Positions 16,358-25,800 of a DNA stretch of 64,000 nt are shown here, piece by piece (the stretch's first letter is position 1; each line of letters begins with the position of its first letter). The notes beneath the pieces were generated by a model. That model had not been told where the DNA came from and did not search any database. It saw nothing but the letters and a program-made list of their open reading frames with translations. The position numbers and the translations under genes are program-made. Origin of the DNA: Candidatus Adamsella avium (GTDB lineage Bacteria > Cyanobacteriota > Vampirovibrionia > Gastranaerophilales > CAJFVJ01); the NCBI GenBank assembly GCA_904420445.1, contig CAJFVJ010000001.1, forward strand, positions 321,266 through 385,265. Reading direction: 5' to 3'.

Positions 16358-16844
16358 TATCCAGAATTTTATCCTGTAAGGTTATCATAAAGTTATAGGT
16401 TTCTTCGTCTTGATGGTCGAACCCCAACAGATGTAATATACCATGACTTATGAGAAAATGCAGTTCTTCGTCGAATGTTTTTTTGTTTTCATCTGCCTGA
16501 ATTTTGGTTTGGTCTGCTGAGATGATTATTTCTCCTAGATAAATTTCTTCGTCGACAACGGAGGAGTTTTCATCATCAGCGAACAAGGCGAATGTGATGA
16601 CATCTGTCGGTCTGTCTTTGTGCCTGAATTCTTTGTTTATTTCATGTATTTTTTTGTTGTCACAAATCAGAATATCACCGCTCAGGGTAATTTTGTCGAG
16701 GTCATAATCTTTCAAACATGATTGTTTGAGTATGCCTTCATTTTCAAGAAAGCAGAATATTTTGTCTGTAAGATTTGACAGCTTTTCTTCATCAATTTGA
16801 TGATTTGTTTGTTCGTTTATAGCATCGAAATTTGTTTTAATCAT
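16344..16844 (-). CDS. ybeY: Endoribonuclease/rRNA maturation factor YbeY
   Basis: Zinc-dependent RNase of the UPF0054 family, needed for 16S rRNA 3'-end processing and ribosome quality control. 166 residues. The metal site HGILHLLGFDH is near the C-terminus (three histidines), and RHKDRPTDVITFA matches the conserved central segment. Overlaps pgpH by 8 bases upstream and dgkA by 14 downstream, so it is translationally coupled in one operon. Confidence 0.93.
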   Translation of the reverse strand: MIKTNFDAINEQTNHQIDEEKLSNLTDKIFCFLENEGILKQSCLKDYDLDKITLSGDILICDNKKIHEINKEFRHKDRPTDVITFALFADDENSSVVDEEIYLGEIIISADQTKIQADENKKTFDEELHFLISHGILHLLGFDHQDEETYNFMITLQDKILDNVKI

Positions 16845-18999
16845 TATTTTTTGCTTCTTTGTTCTGGCTTATTGTTATACTTTGAGCAGGTTTTGTTTTG
16901 GTGGGCTGTTGTGTTTGAGTTTTTGTATTCAGCTCTTCGATGACGTTGTCATGATATTTTATGCGATGATGCTGCATGCCTCTCAGGATACGCAGGAATG
17001 TGGCTGCTATAACCTTCAAATCTTTTTGAGTAAGCGGGCTTTCAGAGAGCTGGCCATCCATTAGTCTGTCTTGGATTATTTTGTCGATGAGTTTTTCGAC
17101 TTCTTCCTGCGTCGGGTTTGATAAGCTTCTTACTGCCGATTCAACAGCATCCGCAAGCATAAGGATAGCTGTTTCTTTCGTATTTGGTTTCGGACAAGTG
17201 TATCTGAACTGGCTTTCTGTGACATTTTCAGCACCTTCCTGTTGTTTTGCCTGATTATAAAAATATGATGCAATGCTGTCGCCATGGTGCTGGATTATAA
17301 AAGGCCATATTTCCTGAGGAAGACCGTATTCTTTTGCAAGTTCAAGACCGTCTTTGGGGTGAGCTGTGATAACCATCTTGCTCAGCTTTGGATTAAGTTT
17401 CTCATGAGGGTTTTCTATGCTGAAATATGATTGGTTTTCGACAAAGAACAGAGGTCTTTTGAGTTTTCCTATGTCATGGTAGAAAGACCCGACCATTGCC
17501 AGTATAGGGTTTGCTCCGACTGCTTCCGCTGCTGCTTCTACAAGGTTGCTTACCATAAGGCTGTGGTGATATGTCCCCGGAGCTTCAAACTGCAGTCTTT
17601 TGAGAAGTTCCTGATTGTGGTCAGCCAGCTCGGCGAGCCCGTAAGGAGTAATGATTTTAAACATACTCTCAAGAATTGGTATAATCCCGAGGACAATAAT
17701 ACCGCTTATTAAACAGCTGACAACACCCATTGTTACATCGAGGAGAAAGGCTTCCGTTGAGAAGTTGTTGTGCAATATATAAATTGCAGAGATTGCATAA
17801 ACTTCAATAAAGCTTATTTCAAATCCCATTTTGATTAAGTCCATTCTTCTTGAGTAGTTGAGTTTGCCGACAGCAAAGATTGATATCAGTGATTCGATTA
17901 TAAATGCGAAGGTTGCTTCTGGAGTATACTGAAAAGATACTGACATAAGTATTATTAAAAGAGTTGAAGTAAGCAATGATACTTTCTGATTTGTAAAAAT
18001 GGCAATCAACATGGCAAACGCCGGAAACGGCAGCAGATAGACAGGCACGTTGAACGGCAGGCTTATTGCAAAACCAATCATTAAGGCGGCAAGAAGAAGT
18101 GTAAGCAGAGAATATCTCGGTGTTGCATATTTGCTGTCAAAATGCGTGAGATAAAACAGAAAACAAAACATGCACACACAAACTATTGCAAACAGTCCGG
18201 TGAGTCCGAGGAAATTGAGTTCGGTGACATTATATCCGGCTTTTTTCAGCGCATCTTTTTTGAGAGGAGATATTGCTTCTCCTTCATAAACTATTTTGCT
18301 TCCGGGTTCAAATGTGACAACAATTGGCTTAACAGAATTAGCTGCATTTTTTCTTGCTATCTCTGTTGCAAGCTCGTCTTCTATCAGGTTCGGGATTATT
18401 GTTTGTTTGATGAGGACTAAGACAGCCTGTGTTTGTTTTGCAGTAAGAGAGGGGTTTATTTTCCTGCTGATAATTCTGTCTATGTGGTCGAGTTCTGATT
18501 CTGATATGCTCATGGAGAGCATTTCTTTCAGTGTTTGTTCTCCCTCATGTGCAATCATATTGAAGTTGTAATCAGATGTATTGACAAGATATACAAGAGC
18601 TTGTTTTTCTCTGTCAGAGTCGGCTATATCAGTGAATTTGATTATTTCTTCATTTCTTTCTTTTTTTGATAAATCTTTTTCTCTGAAATTCTTTACTGAT
18701 GAAATCAAATTTCTGTAGTTGTTCAGTATATAGTCATTTTGCAGCGGGGTAAGAATGGGGTCGACTTTTTTTGCAAGATCACGTTTTCTTTTTTCTGTTT
18801 TGTCGACGTCTACAACTTCGATTCTTTTTGTAGCCACTATATCTCTTTTGCTCAAGCCGTTTTCCATAATACTCTGAAATATATAATATTTGCTTGAGAG
18901 CAAAAGCGTAAGAAATAAAGCTGCAAGCAAAAATATAAGTCCGTTGATTATTTTTTCTTTAGGTAGTTTTTCAAAGAATTTTGAGAAGAAGTTCATCAA
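16837..18999 (-). CDS. pgpH: PgpH-type 7TM-HD cyclic-di-AMP phosphodiesterase
   Basis: 720 residues: an N-terminal membrane helix (about 15-35), a large extracytoplasmic 7TMR-HDED domain (about 40-260), seven hydrophobic segments (about 265-450), then a cytoplasmic HD domain with GTYHHSLMVSN, SFYHDIGKLKRP and IQHHGDS. The architecture is that of Listeria PgpH (c-di-AMP hydrolase). Its presence implies c-di-AMP signalling; the cyclase gene is not in this window. The C-terminal 40 residues (QTQQPTKTKPAQ...) are low complexity. First gene of the pgpH-ybeY-dgkA unit. Confidence 0.9.
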   Translation of the reverse strand: MMNFFSKFFEKLPKEKIINGLIFLLAALFLTLLLSSKYYIFQSIMENGLSKRDIVATKRIEVVDVDKTEKRKRDLAKKVDPILTPLQNDYILNNYRNLISSVKNFREKDLSKKERNEEIIKFTDIADSDREKQALVYLVNTSDYNFNMIAHEGEQTLKEMLSMSISESELDHIDRIISRKINPSLTAKQTQAVLVLIKQTIIPNLIEDELATEIARKNAANSVKPIVVTFEPGSKIVYEGEAISPLKKDALKKAGYNVTELNFLGLTGLFAIVCVCMFCFLFYLTHFDSKYATPRYSLLTLLLAALMIGFAISLPFNVPVYLLPFPAFAMLIAIFTNQKVSLLTSTLLIILMSVSFQYTPEATFAFIIESLISIFAVGKLNYSRRMDLIKMGFEISFIEVYAISAIYILHNNFSTEAFLLDVTMGVVSCLISGIIVLGIIPILESMFKIITPYGLAELADHNQELLKRLQFEAPGTYHHSLMVSNLVEAAAEAVGANPILAMVGSFYHDIGKLKRPLFFVENQSYFSIENPHEKLNPKLSKMVITAHPKDGLELAKEYGLPQEIWPFIIQHHGDSIASYFYNQAKQQEGAENVTESQFRYTCPKPNTKETAILMLADAVESAVRSLSNPTQEEVEKLIDKIIQDRLMDGQLSESPLTQKDLKVIAATFLRILRGMQHHRIKYHDNVIEELNTKTQTQQPTKTKPAQSITISQNKEAKNND

Positions 19000-19147
19000 T
19001 CTTTCTCCCGATAATTTTTTAACTATTATATTTTAACATAGAATATATTTTAAACCCTTTTGCATGAAATAAAACATTCATCTGAGGGTTTGAGAAATAA
19101 TAAAAGTTGTAAATTAAAATAATTGATGTTAATATTTTTATATTCTC

Positions 19148-19176
19148 AAAGAGAGCGGTATTGTGCCACTCTCTTT
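19148..19176 (+). promoter_or_regulatory. Hairpin in the rimP leader
   Basis: AAAGAGAG (19148-19155) pairs with CTCTCTTT (19169-19176); inside, GG pairs with CC across one C/A mismatch, with a 7-base loop. No T-run follows, so it is not an ordinary terminator. It lies 21 bases before the first ATG of the nusA operon and could be a leader control element. Confidence 0.5.
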
Positions 19177-19197
19177 AATTTATAAAAGGGTCGGGGA

Positions 19198-19692
19198 ATG
19201 AACAAATCAGAGATAATAAAAAATATTACTCCGTTGATAGAAAATGCCTCAATGAAACTTAATCTTATTCCTATTGAGATTAGTTTCGAGAAAGAAAACG
19301 GCAGATGGTTTTTGAGAATTTTTATCTATAAAAATGATGGAACGGTATCTCTTGATGATTGCGAAAATCTTACTCGTGCTCTGAATACCCATCTCGATGA
19401 GCTTATAGATGTTAAGTATTATCTCGAAGTCAGCAGCCCCGGGCTTGATAGAAAGCTCAAGTCATCAAGAGAATATGTCATTTTCAAAGGCAAAAAAGCT
19501 AAATTAAAGCTAAAGAGGCTAATAGACGGGGTTTCTGAAAAAGTTTTCAATATAAGAATAGGTGAATACAACGGAACAGACACCCTTCATGTTGAAAGAC
19601 TCAGTGACGGTCAGCAGTTTGACATAAAGGAAGAAGATATATTAAGCGTAAAATTAATTTTGGATATAAAAGGAGAGTCAGATAATGATTAA
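19198..19692 (+). CDS. rimP: Ribosome maturation factor RimP
   Basis: Assists 30S subunit assembly. 164 residues with the RimP N-terminal domain (VSLDDCENLTRAL and YLEVSSPGLDRKLK) and a short SH3-like C-terminal domain. First gene of the rimP-nusA-ylxR-infB-rbfA-truB operon, the conserved bacterial order. Ribosome site AAGGG is about 7 bases before the ATG. The 3' end overlaps nusA by 8 bases. Confidence 0.95.
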   Translation: MNKSEIIKNITPLIENASMKLNLIPIEISFEKENGRWFLRIFIYKNDGTVSLDDCENLTRALNTHLDELIDVKYYLEVSSPGLDRKLKSSREYVIFKGKKAKLKLKRLIDGVSEKVFNIRIGEYNGTDTLHVERLSDGQQFDIKEEDILSVKLILDIKGESDND

Positions 19693-20842
19693 AATAGGTC
19701 CCGCTTTGTTTGAAGCTACAGAACAACTTGAAAAAGAAAAAGGTATTACGAAAGATGTTGTTTTGGATTCTTTGTGCGATGCTATGGTAACTGCTTACAA
19801 AAAGCATGTGCGCACAAAAGAAAGCTCGAATCTTGAAGCTGAAATCGATGAAGAAACTTGTGAAATAGGTATTTTCAGAACAAAACAAATTGTAGAAGTT
19901 GTTGAAGACCCGAATCTTCAAATTTCTCTTGAAGAAGCACAGGAACTTCTTGAAGACGCAGAAATAGGCGACGAAATCAAAATAGAAGTTACTCCTGATA
20001 ACTTCGGTCGTATAGCAGCACAATCTGCAAAACAGGTAATCACTCAAAGAATCAGAGAAGCTGAGAGAAAAATTATTCTCGATGAATATCTCGATAAAAA
20101 AGGCACTCTTGTTACCGGTATTATTCAAAGAGTTGAATCAAGAAACGTAATTATAAACATCGGTAAAACAGAAGCTATCATGCCTGCTCGTGAACAAATC
20201 AGAGGCGAATACTACAAACCGAACAACAGAATAAGGGTTTATGTCGTTGATGTCCGTGAAACACAAAGACTTCCGCAGGTAATTGTTTCCCAAAAACATC
20301 CGAAGATTGTTCAAGAACTTTTTGAATTGGAAGTTCCTGAGATTGAAGACGGTCTTGTAGAAATCAAAAGTATCTCAAGAGATGCAGGTTTCAGAACAAA
20401 AATTGCAGTCTGGAGCAATGACCCTGAAGTGGATGCTGTCGGGGCATGCATCGGTCCTAGAGGAAGCAGAATTCAGACAATTGTCAACGAGTTGAAAAAT
20501 GAAAAAATTGATATAGTCAGATATTCTCCGGATCCTGTTGAATATATTGTTAATGCCCTTTCTCCTGCACAAATTGTTTCTGTTGACATTCTGAATGATG
20601 ATGAAGAATCAAAAGAAGCACTGGTTGTTGTCCCTGATGACCAGCTTAGTCTTGCGATAGGGCGTGACGGACAGAATGTAAAACTTGCTCATAGATTGAC
20701 AGGATGGAAGATTGATATCAAATCTTTATCTCAGATGGAAGATTATGACAACTATGAAGAAACACAGGATACCGAGGCTTCTCAAGAACAGCCAGAAAAC
20801 GCTGAAGTTCAACCGGAAGAAACAATAGAAAATGAAGAATAA
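19685..20842 (+). CDS. nusA: Transcription termination/antitermination factor NusA
   Basis: RNA polymerase-associated factor controlling pausing, intrinsic termination and antitermination. 385 residues: N-terminal RNAP-binding domain (1-125), S1 domain (about 132-200, GTLVTGIIQRVESRNVIINIG), two KH domains (about 230-350, CIGPRGSRIQ and AIGRDGQNV). The C-terminal repeats of E. coli NusA are missing; a short acidic tail (EETIENEE) replaces them, as in most non-proteobacteria. Overlaps rimP and ylxR, so coupled. A terminator-like hairpin begins seven bases after its stop codon. Confidence 0.95.
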   Translation: MIKIGPALFEATEQLEKEKGITKDVVLDSLCDAMVTAYKKHVRTKESSNLEAEIDEETCEIGIFRTKQIVEVVEDPNLQISLEEAQELLEDAEIGDEIKIEVTPDNFGRIAAQSAKQVITQRIREAERKIILDEYLDKKGTLVTGIIQRVESRNVIINIGKTEAIMPAREQIRGEYYKPNNRIRVYVVDVRETQRLPQVIVSQKHPKIVQELFELEVPEIEDGLVEIKSISRDAGFRTKIAVWSNDPEVDAVGACIGPRGSRIQTIVNELKNEKIDIVRYSPDPVEYIVNALSPAQIVSVDILNDDEESKEALVVVPDDQLSLAIGRDGQNVKLAHRLTGWKIDIKSLSQMEDYDNYEETQDTEASQEQPENAEVQPEETIENEE

Positions 20843-21125
20843 ACAACAGGGGGATACAATCCCCCTTTTTAGTAAGACAATTGAAAGAAAATGCGTTGCT
20901 TGCTCCAAAATTCAGGATAGAAAAAATATGATTCGAATTTTGAAGGAAAATTCAACCGGCGCACTTGTGCTCAATCCTGATAACAAAACTTTCGGGAGAT
21001 CCGTTTATATTTGCAAATCAAAAGAGTGCTTAATAAAAGTTATGAAGAAAAATAAACTGAGCAAAATATTAAAGGCAAATATCAGCGAAAATTTAATAAA
21101 AGAAATAGAAAGTGTACTTAATTAA
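20832..21125 (+). CDS. ylxR: YlxR/RnpM family RNA-binding protein
   Basis: 97 residues of the DUF448/YlxR family; B. subtilis RnpM binds RNase P RNA and modulates RNase P. The signature runs from RKCVACSKIQDRKNMIRI to GRSVYICKSKEC. The ATG at 20832 lies inside the end of nusA (11-base overlap) and gives about twenty residues before the first motif, longer than usual; those codons run through a GC-rich hairpin with a T5 tail. No ATG, GTG or TTG lies between, so this start is retained. Part of the nusA-infB operon. Confidence 0.88.
   Translation: MKNKQQGDTIPLFSKTIERKCVACSKIQDRKNMIRILKENSTGALVLNPDNKTFGRSVYICKSKECLIKVMKKNKLSKILKANISENLIKEIESVLN
20849..20870 (+). terminator. Terminator-like hairpin inside the start of ylxR
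   Basis: GGGGGAT (20849-20855) pairs perfectly with ATCCCCC (20859-20865) across a 3-base loop, followed directly by TTTTT (20866-20870). This is a textbook intrinsic terminator shape, yet it lies seven bases after the nusA stop and within the first codons of ylxR, in the middle of the operon. It may cause partial termination or attenuation before infB. Confidence 0.6.
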
Positions 21126-21186
21126 CGGATTGTGTTACAAATATAAGAGGAGAAGGGTAATTCTCAAAAACAGGAGAAAATAATTA

Positions 21187-23766
21187 ATGGCTGATAAATT
21201 AAGAGTATATGATTTAGCAAGGAAATTAGGACTGACAAATAAAGAAGTTATGGACTTTCTTGAGAAAAGAATGAATATTACGGTAAAATCCCATACAAGT
21301 TCTATCTCTCAAGAGGATGCAAAAAAGTTTGAAGAAGAGTATAAAAAACATACTTCGCCTTCTTTAGCAAAAACTCAAACTGTCAGACCCCTGCAATCTC
21401 CGAATTTGCCTCCTGCCCATCCTGTTGAAAAAGCCAAAAGAGCCGTTAAACTCATAAAGAAACCCAAGCCCGAACCGGAAAAAGTTGAAGAAACTCCTGT
21501 CCAGAAAGAAGAATCGAAAGAAAAAACTCCTGTAACTGAAGTTGTTGAGAAAACTTCAGTTTCGCCAAAAGAGATTGCTTCTGAAACCAAGAAAAATGAA
21601 AATGCGCCAAAAGAAAATGTTAAAGAAACAAAAGATTTTTCTCAGTCCAGAAAACCATTTGACAAATCTTTCTCTCAAAGACCTGCTTTTAGCAAGGACA
21701 AGGATTCAAAGCAGGATGCTCAGGGACGTTTTAACAGGGATAAAACCCAGAAACCTCAGGATAAAAAACCGGCAGAAACATCATCTTCAGAAGAAAGAAA
21801 ATCTCCGATAAAACGCCATATAATTTCTCCTGATACTTATGAAGGCAAGTCAAGAAATGCCCTTAATAAAAAGAAAAACAAAAGGGATTTCGAAAAAGAC
21901 AAATTTGAAGAAAAGGAAAAACAGTTCAATACACCGAACAAACACCATAAAAAGAATACCAGGGTAGAAAAAGAACCTGAAAAAGTTACGGAAATTGTTC
22001 TCAATCAGTCTTTGACAGTCGGTGAGCTTGCTGAAAAGCTGAATATTACTCCTGCAGAGATAGTCAAAGAACTTATGATGTCAGGGATACTAGCTACTGT
22101 CAACCAGGTGATAGACCTCAAAACAGCAAAAAGTATCTGCGAAAAATTTGAGGTTACTGTCCTGGAAGAAAGCCTCGAAGATTTGGAAAAAATGACAAAT
22201 CCTCAGGGCAGCAAACCTACCGTAAATGTCAATCTCGAAACGGCAGTAAAAAGAGCTCCGGTTGTTACAATTATGGGGCACGTAGACCATGGAAAAACTA
22301 CCCTGCTCGATTCTATCCGTGCTTCAAAACACAAAATCGTTAATACGGAAGTCGGTGGTATTACACAGTCAATAGGTGCTTATACCGTTAAGCTTGATGA
22401 TAAGAAGATAGTATTTATTGACACTCCTGGGCACGAAGCTTTCACGGCTATGAGAGCAAGAGGAGCACAGTCTACTGACATTGCTGTTCTTGTTGTCGCA
22501 GCTGATGACGGGATTATGCCCCAGACAATAGAAGCAATTAACCACGCAAAAGCGGCTAATGTTCCGATTATTGTTGCTGTCAACAAAATGGATAAACCGG
22601 AAGCCAACCCTGATAGAATTTTACAGCAGCTGACAGAACACGGTCTTGTCCCTGAGGAATGGGGCGGTGACACTGTTTGTGTGAAAGTCAGTGCACTTCA
22701 GGGCACAGGACTTGATGAGCTTCTTGAATATATCTTGCTTCTGGCTGACATACAAGATTTGAAAGCAAATGAAGATGTTCCGGCAGAGGGTGTTGTTATT
22801 GAAGCCAATCTTGATAAAGGTAAAGGTCCTGTTGCCACTCTGCTTGTCCAAAACGGTACTCTAAAAATCGGTGACTGCATAGCCGTCGGTAATGTCGGCG
22901 GTAAAGTGCGTGCTCTGCTCTCTGACTCCGGTGAAAGAGTTAAAGAAGCAGGCCCATCAACTCCTGTTGAGGTATTAGGCTTGACGGAAGTCCCTCAGGC
23001 CGGCGATAAATTTGAAGTCTACCCCTCTGAAAAGGAAATGAGGGCAGTAATTGACGAAAGAAAAGAAAAAGAAAGAACATCTCGTCTTGAGGCTATTTCT
23101 CCTATTCAGGTCAAAACGGATACTGTTAACTCTGATGAAGAAGAAACTAAAGAGCTTAATATAATTATCAAGGCAAATACTCATGGCTCTGCGGAAGCTG
23201 TCAGCGCATCAGTCCAACAGCTTTCATCAAAATCAGTGGTAACAAACATTGTACACATCGGTGTCGGTGATATCTCTGAAGCTGATGTAATGCTAGCTAT
23301 AGCAAGCAAGGCAATTATTATAGGATTTAGCGTCAAAGAAGATAACAATGCTGTGAAAATAGCCGAACAAAACAAAATAGATATCAGACGTTATGATATT
23401 ATTTATGAAATTCTTGAAGATATCGAAAAAACAATGCTTGGGCTTCTTACTCCTGAAACAAAAGAAGTGGAAACAGGTAAACTCGAAGTCAGACAGGTGT
23501 TTACTATCGGCAAGACAACAAAAATTGCCGGATGTTATGTCCTCGAAGGAAAAATACAGCGTAACAGCATTGCTTCTGTAGAAAGAGCAGGGAAAGAGAT
23601 TTTCAAAGGTACTATTTCCCACCTGAAACGTTTCAAAGATGATGTGAAAGAAGTCGCAATGGGCTACGAATGCGGTGTGTCATTCAACAAATTCAATGAC
23701 ATAGAAGAAGGCGATATTATTCGTGCATTCACTACTCAGGAAATAGAAAGAGAAGCTTTAGTTTAA
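21187..23766 (+). CDS. infB: Translation initiation factor IF-2
   Basis: GTPase that places initiator tRNA on the 30S subunit. 859 residues: N-terminal IF2-N helix domain ([17 protein letters not shown]), a long lysine/glutamate/proline-rich linker (about 60-270), a second IF2-N domain ([20 protein letters not shown] shortened), then the G domain with GHVDHGKTT (G1), DTPGHEAF (G3) and NKMDKP (G4), and domains II-IV. Length and order are normal. AGGAG about 10 bases before the ATG. The 61-base gap after ylxR shows no terminator. Confidence 0.96.
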   Translation: MADKLRVYDLARKLGLTNKEVMDFLEKRMNITVKSHTSSISQEDAKKFEEEYKKHTSPSLAKTQTVRPLQSPNLPPAHPVEKAKRAVKLIKKPKPEPEKVEETPVQKEESKEKTPVTEVVEKTSVSPKEIASETKKNENAPKENVKETKDFSQSRKPFDKSFSQRPAFSKDKDSKQDAQGRFNRDKTQKPQDKKPAETSSSEERKSPIKRHIISPDTYEGKSRNALNKKKNKRDFEKDKFEEKEKQFNTPNKHHKKNTRVEKEPEKVTEIVLNQSLTVGELAEKLNITPAEIVKELMMSGILATVNQVIDLKTAKSICEKFEVTVLEESLEDLEKMTNPQGSKPTVNVNLETAVKRAPVVTIMGHVDHGKTTLLDSIRASKHKIVNTEVGGITQSIGAYTVKLDDKKIVFIDTPGHEAFTAMRARGAQSTDIAVLVVAADDGIMPQTIEAINHAKAANVPIIVAVNKMDKPEANPDRILQQLTEHGLVPEEWGGDTVCVKVSALQGTGLDELLEYILLLADIQDLKANEDVPAEGVVIEANLDKGKGPVATLLVQNGTLKIGDCIAVGNVGGKVRALLSDSGERVKEAGPSTPVEVLGLTEVPQAGDKFEVYPSEKEMRAVIDERKEKERTSRLEAISPIQVKTDTVNSDEEETKELNIIIKANTHGSAEAVSASVQQLSSKSVVTNIVHIGVGDISEADVMLAIASKAIIIGFSVKEDNNAVKIAEQNKIDIRRYDIIYEILEDIEKTMLGLLTPETKEVETGKLEVRQVFTIGKTTKIAGCYVLEGKIQRNSIASVERAGKEIFKGTISHLKRFKDDVKEVAMGYECGVSFNKFNDIEEGDIIRAFTTQEIEREALV

Positions 23767-23784
23767 ACATTTAAGGATATAAAA

Positions 23785-24129
23785 ATGTATTCAAGAGTTG
23801 ACAGAGTAAGAAAAACTTTGATGAAAGAGCTGAGTGATATACTCCTTAGAGAGGTTAAAGACCCGAGAATTACAGGTCTTGTATCTATCACTGATATAGA
23901 ACTCCCATCTGATTTTTCTTCAGCAAAAGTTTATGTAAGCATCTACGCCGAAGATAAACAAACTATCCTCGAAGCTCTTGAAGAAAATGCTCCGAAGATG
24001 AGAAAAGAGGTCGGCAGGAGAATTCGTCTCAGAAATACTCCCGAGTTAATTTTTATTTTGGATAATTCTTTAGAGCGAGGGAGTAAAATTACCGAGTTGA
24101 TTAATAAAATTTCCCGTGGAGAAATTTAG
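23785..24129 (+). CDS. rbfA: Ribosome-binding factor A
   Basis: KH-type factor needed for 16S rRNA 5'-end processing and 30S maturation. 114 residues, with VRKTLMKELSDILLREVKDPR at the N-terminus (start shown in part) and SAKVYVSIY in the core strand. Normal family length. AGGA precedes the ATG. Followed immediately by truB. Confidence 0.94.
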   Translation: MYSRVDRVRKTLMKELSDILLREVKDPRITGLVSITDIELPSDFSSAKVYVSIYAEDKQTILEALEENAPKMRKEVGRRIRLRNTPELIFILDNSLERGSKITELINKISRGEI

Positions 24130-24130
24130 G

Positions 24131-25009
24131 TTGTTTGGAATTTTGAATATAAACAAACCTGAAGGATTGACTTCTTTTGATGTTGTCGCACGTCTGAGAA
24201 AAATTCTCAATATTAAACAAATCGGGCATGCAGGGACTCTTGACCCTATGGCAAAAGGTGTTTTGCCTGTTTGCGTCGGGTCAGCTGCAAGGTTGATAGA
24301 ATATTTTGAAAGCGGAAAAACATACCGTGCGTCTATGATATTGGGAGTTACAACGGATACATACGACCTCGAAGGTAAAGAAATTTTAAGACAGGAAGCT
24401 AATTTGGACAGAAGCAAACTTTTATCTGTCTGTGAAAAATATATAGGTGAAATAATTCAAACTCCTCCTATGCATTCAGCTGTCCACTACAAGGGGAAAC
24501 GTCTGTATGAATATGCAAGAAAGAACATAAAAATAGACGATATACCCAAACGTAATGTAATGATTAACTCTCTTGAAATAAAATCTGTTGATGAAAATTT
24601 GCCGAATCCTGTTGTTGTATTTGATGTTGATTGCTCCGGCGGAACTTATATAAGGTCACTCATAAACGATATAGGGAATGACCTTGGTTGCGGTGCTGTT
24701 ATGAGCGAGTTGACACGTCTGCGCTCAGGAGCTTTTTATATCGAAGAAAGCTTATCTCTCGAAGAAGTAGAAACAAGATGCAAGGACTCTTCTCTTGAGT
24801 TTATCAATCCCGTTGATAAAATAAATTTTGATGAGTATACACTCTCTGAAGAAGAAAAGAGAAAAGTTTCTCACGGTCAATACCTCAAAAGCGGTTTATT
24901 TGACGATGGGATATATCTGAAACTTGTTTATAATAACTCTTTGACAGCAATAGCAAAAGTATATGGAGAAAAAATTGTTCCGCAAAAAGTTTTTTCTGAT
25001 GAAAACTGA
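24131..25009 (+). CDS. truB: tRNA pseudouridine(55) synthase TruB
   Basis: Makes pseudouridine 55 in the T-loop of tRNAs. About 292 residues; the catalytic aspartate is in AGTLDPMAKGVLPVC, and GILNINKPEG, PPMHSAVHYKGKRLYEYAR and CSGGTYIRSL are family motifs. A short C-terminal PUA-like region follows. Start: TTG at 24131, one base after the rbfA stop and nine bases after GGAG, gives the usual 'FGILN' N-terminus; a GTG at 24116 overlapping rbfA is the alternative. Last gene of the operon. Confidence 0.92.
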   Translation: MFGILNINKPEGLTSFDVVARLRKILNIKQIGHAGTLDPMAKGVLPVCVGSAARLIEYFESGKTYRASMILGVTTDTYDLEGKEILRQEANLDRSKLLSVCEKYIGEIIQTPPMHSAVHYKGKRLYEYARKNIKIDDIPKRNVMINSLEIKSVDENLPNPVVVFDVDCSGGTYIRSLINDIGNDLGCGAVMSELTRLRSGAFYIEESLSLEEVETRCKDSSLEFINPVDKINFDEYTLSEEEKRKVSHGQYLKSGLFDDGIYLKLVYNNSLTAIAKVYGEKIVPQKVFSDEN

Positions 25010-25068
25010 ACTTGTAAAAAAATGGAAATAGTTTTAAAATCAGTTTAAGTACATATAAAGAGGTGTTT

Positions 25069-25659
25069 ATGAAAAAGAATATTTTAATTTCCGTAATAGT
25101 TTTGGTGCTGATAGTTGTAGCAGCATTCCTTGTAAAAAACAGTATGAAGGTAGAAAACAAACTTGCACCTGGTGAAATCGGAGTTTATGCATATTTTGTG
25201 AAAAATAAAAACGGTAAAGAACCTACAGTTGCTCCTGTATTCAGAAAAGTAAAAGTTGAAGAAAAACTCCGCACAACTTATTCATTATTGTTCCTGCTTG
25301 AAGGTGTGAACGCTCAGGAAGCAAAAGAAGGTTATTATTCAGAAATCCCTGAAACTACAAATCTTTTGTCCATAAATGAAAATGATAAAGGTTATACTTT
25401 GAATTTCTCAAAAGACCTTGTTGAAGGCGGCGGTTCTTCAAGCATGCAGATAAGACTCGACCAGATTGTCAAAACAATTGAGGCGAATGCCGATAAACCT
25501 GTTTATATCAATGTGGAAGGCAAAAAGATTACAACTTTCGGCGGAGAAGGGCTTGAATTGAATCAGCCGATTGTTCCGAAGAACAACAACTCAAAAGAAA
25601 ATAAAAAATCGATTAACTTCGGAAAACCGTCAAATCTTTTGGCTCCCGCTGCAAAATAG
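25069..25659 (+). CDS. GerMN-domain lipoprotein/membrane-anchored protein
   Basis: 196 residues. A single N-terminal membrane helix (residues 5-25) anchors it outside the cytoplasm. Residues about 65-165 match the GerMN domain (LLEGVNAQEAKEGYYSEIP, TLNFSKDL, and SSSMQIRLDQIVKT). GerMN proteins such as spore GerM act with SpoIID and amidases at the peptidoglycan; this window also encodes a SpoIID-like protein. The C-terminus is charged and ends SINFGKPSNLLAP, an FGK motif like those in other proteins here. Start at ATG 25069, five bases after GAGG; the GTG at 25063 is part of the ribosome site. Confidence 0.8.
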   Translation: MKKNILISVIVLVLIVVAAFLVKNSMKVENKLAPGEIGVYAYFVKNKNGKEPTVAPVFRKVKVEEKLRTTYSLLFLLEGVNAQEAKEGYYSEIPETTNLLSINENDKGYTLNFSKDLVEGGGSSSMQIRLDQIVKTIEANADKPVYINVEGKKITTFGGEGLELNQPIVPKNNNSKENKKSINFGKPSNLLAPAAK

Positions 25660-25680
25660 GGAAATTTCTAAAGGTTGTTT

Positions 25681-25715
25681 AAAAAGAGATTCTTTTAAAG
25701 AATCTCTTTTTTTAT
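25681..25715 (+). terminator. Terminator after the GerMN gene
   Basis: Near-perfect palindrome AAAAAGAGATTCTTT / AAAGAATCTCTTTTT (25681-25711) followed by more T's; 22 bases after the GerMN stop. Symmetry means it could work on both strands. Confidence 0.85.
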
Positions 25716-25800
25716 GTAAAAAATAGTTAAATTAGAAAGTAAAACAGCTTCCTTCGAAGTACAATTTTATTGTGAGAGAAAAGGGAATCTGACAACAATC

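Noticed and set aside
19601-20128. 175-codon open frame antisense to rimP/nusA
   Set aside because: Phenylalanine-rich translation typical of the complement of A-rich coding sequence; shadow of nusA.
23293-23622. Open frame antisense to infB
   Set aside because: Shadow frame inside a complete IF-2 gene, no independent support.
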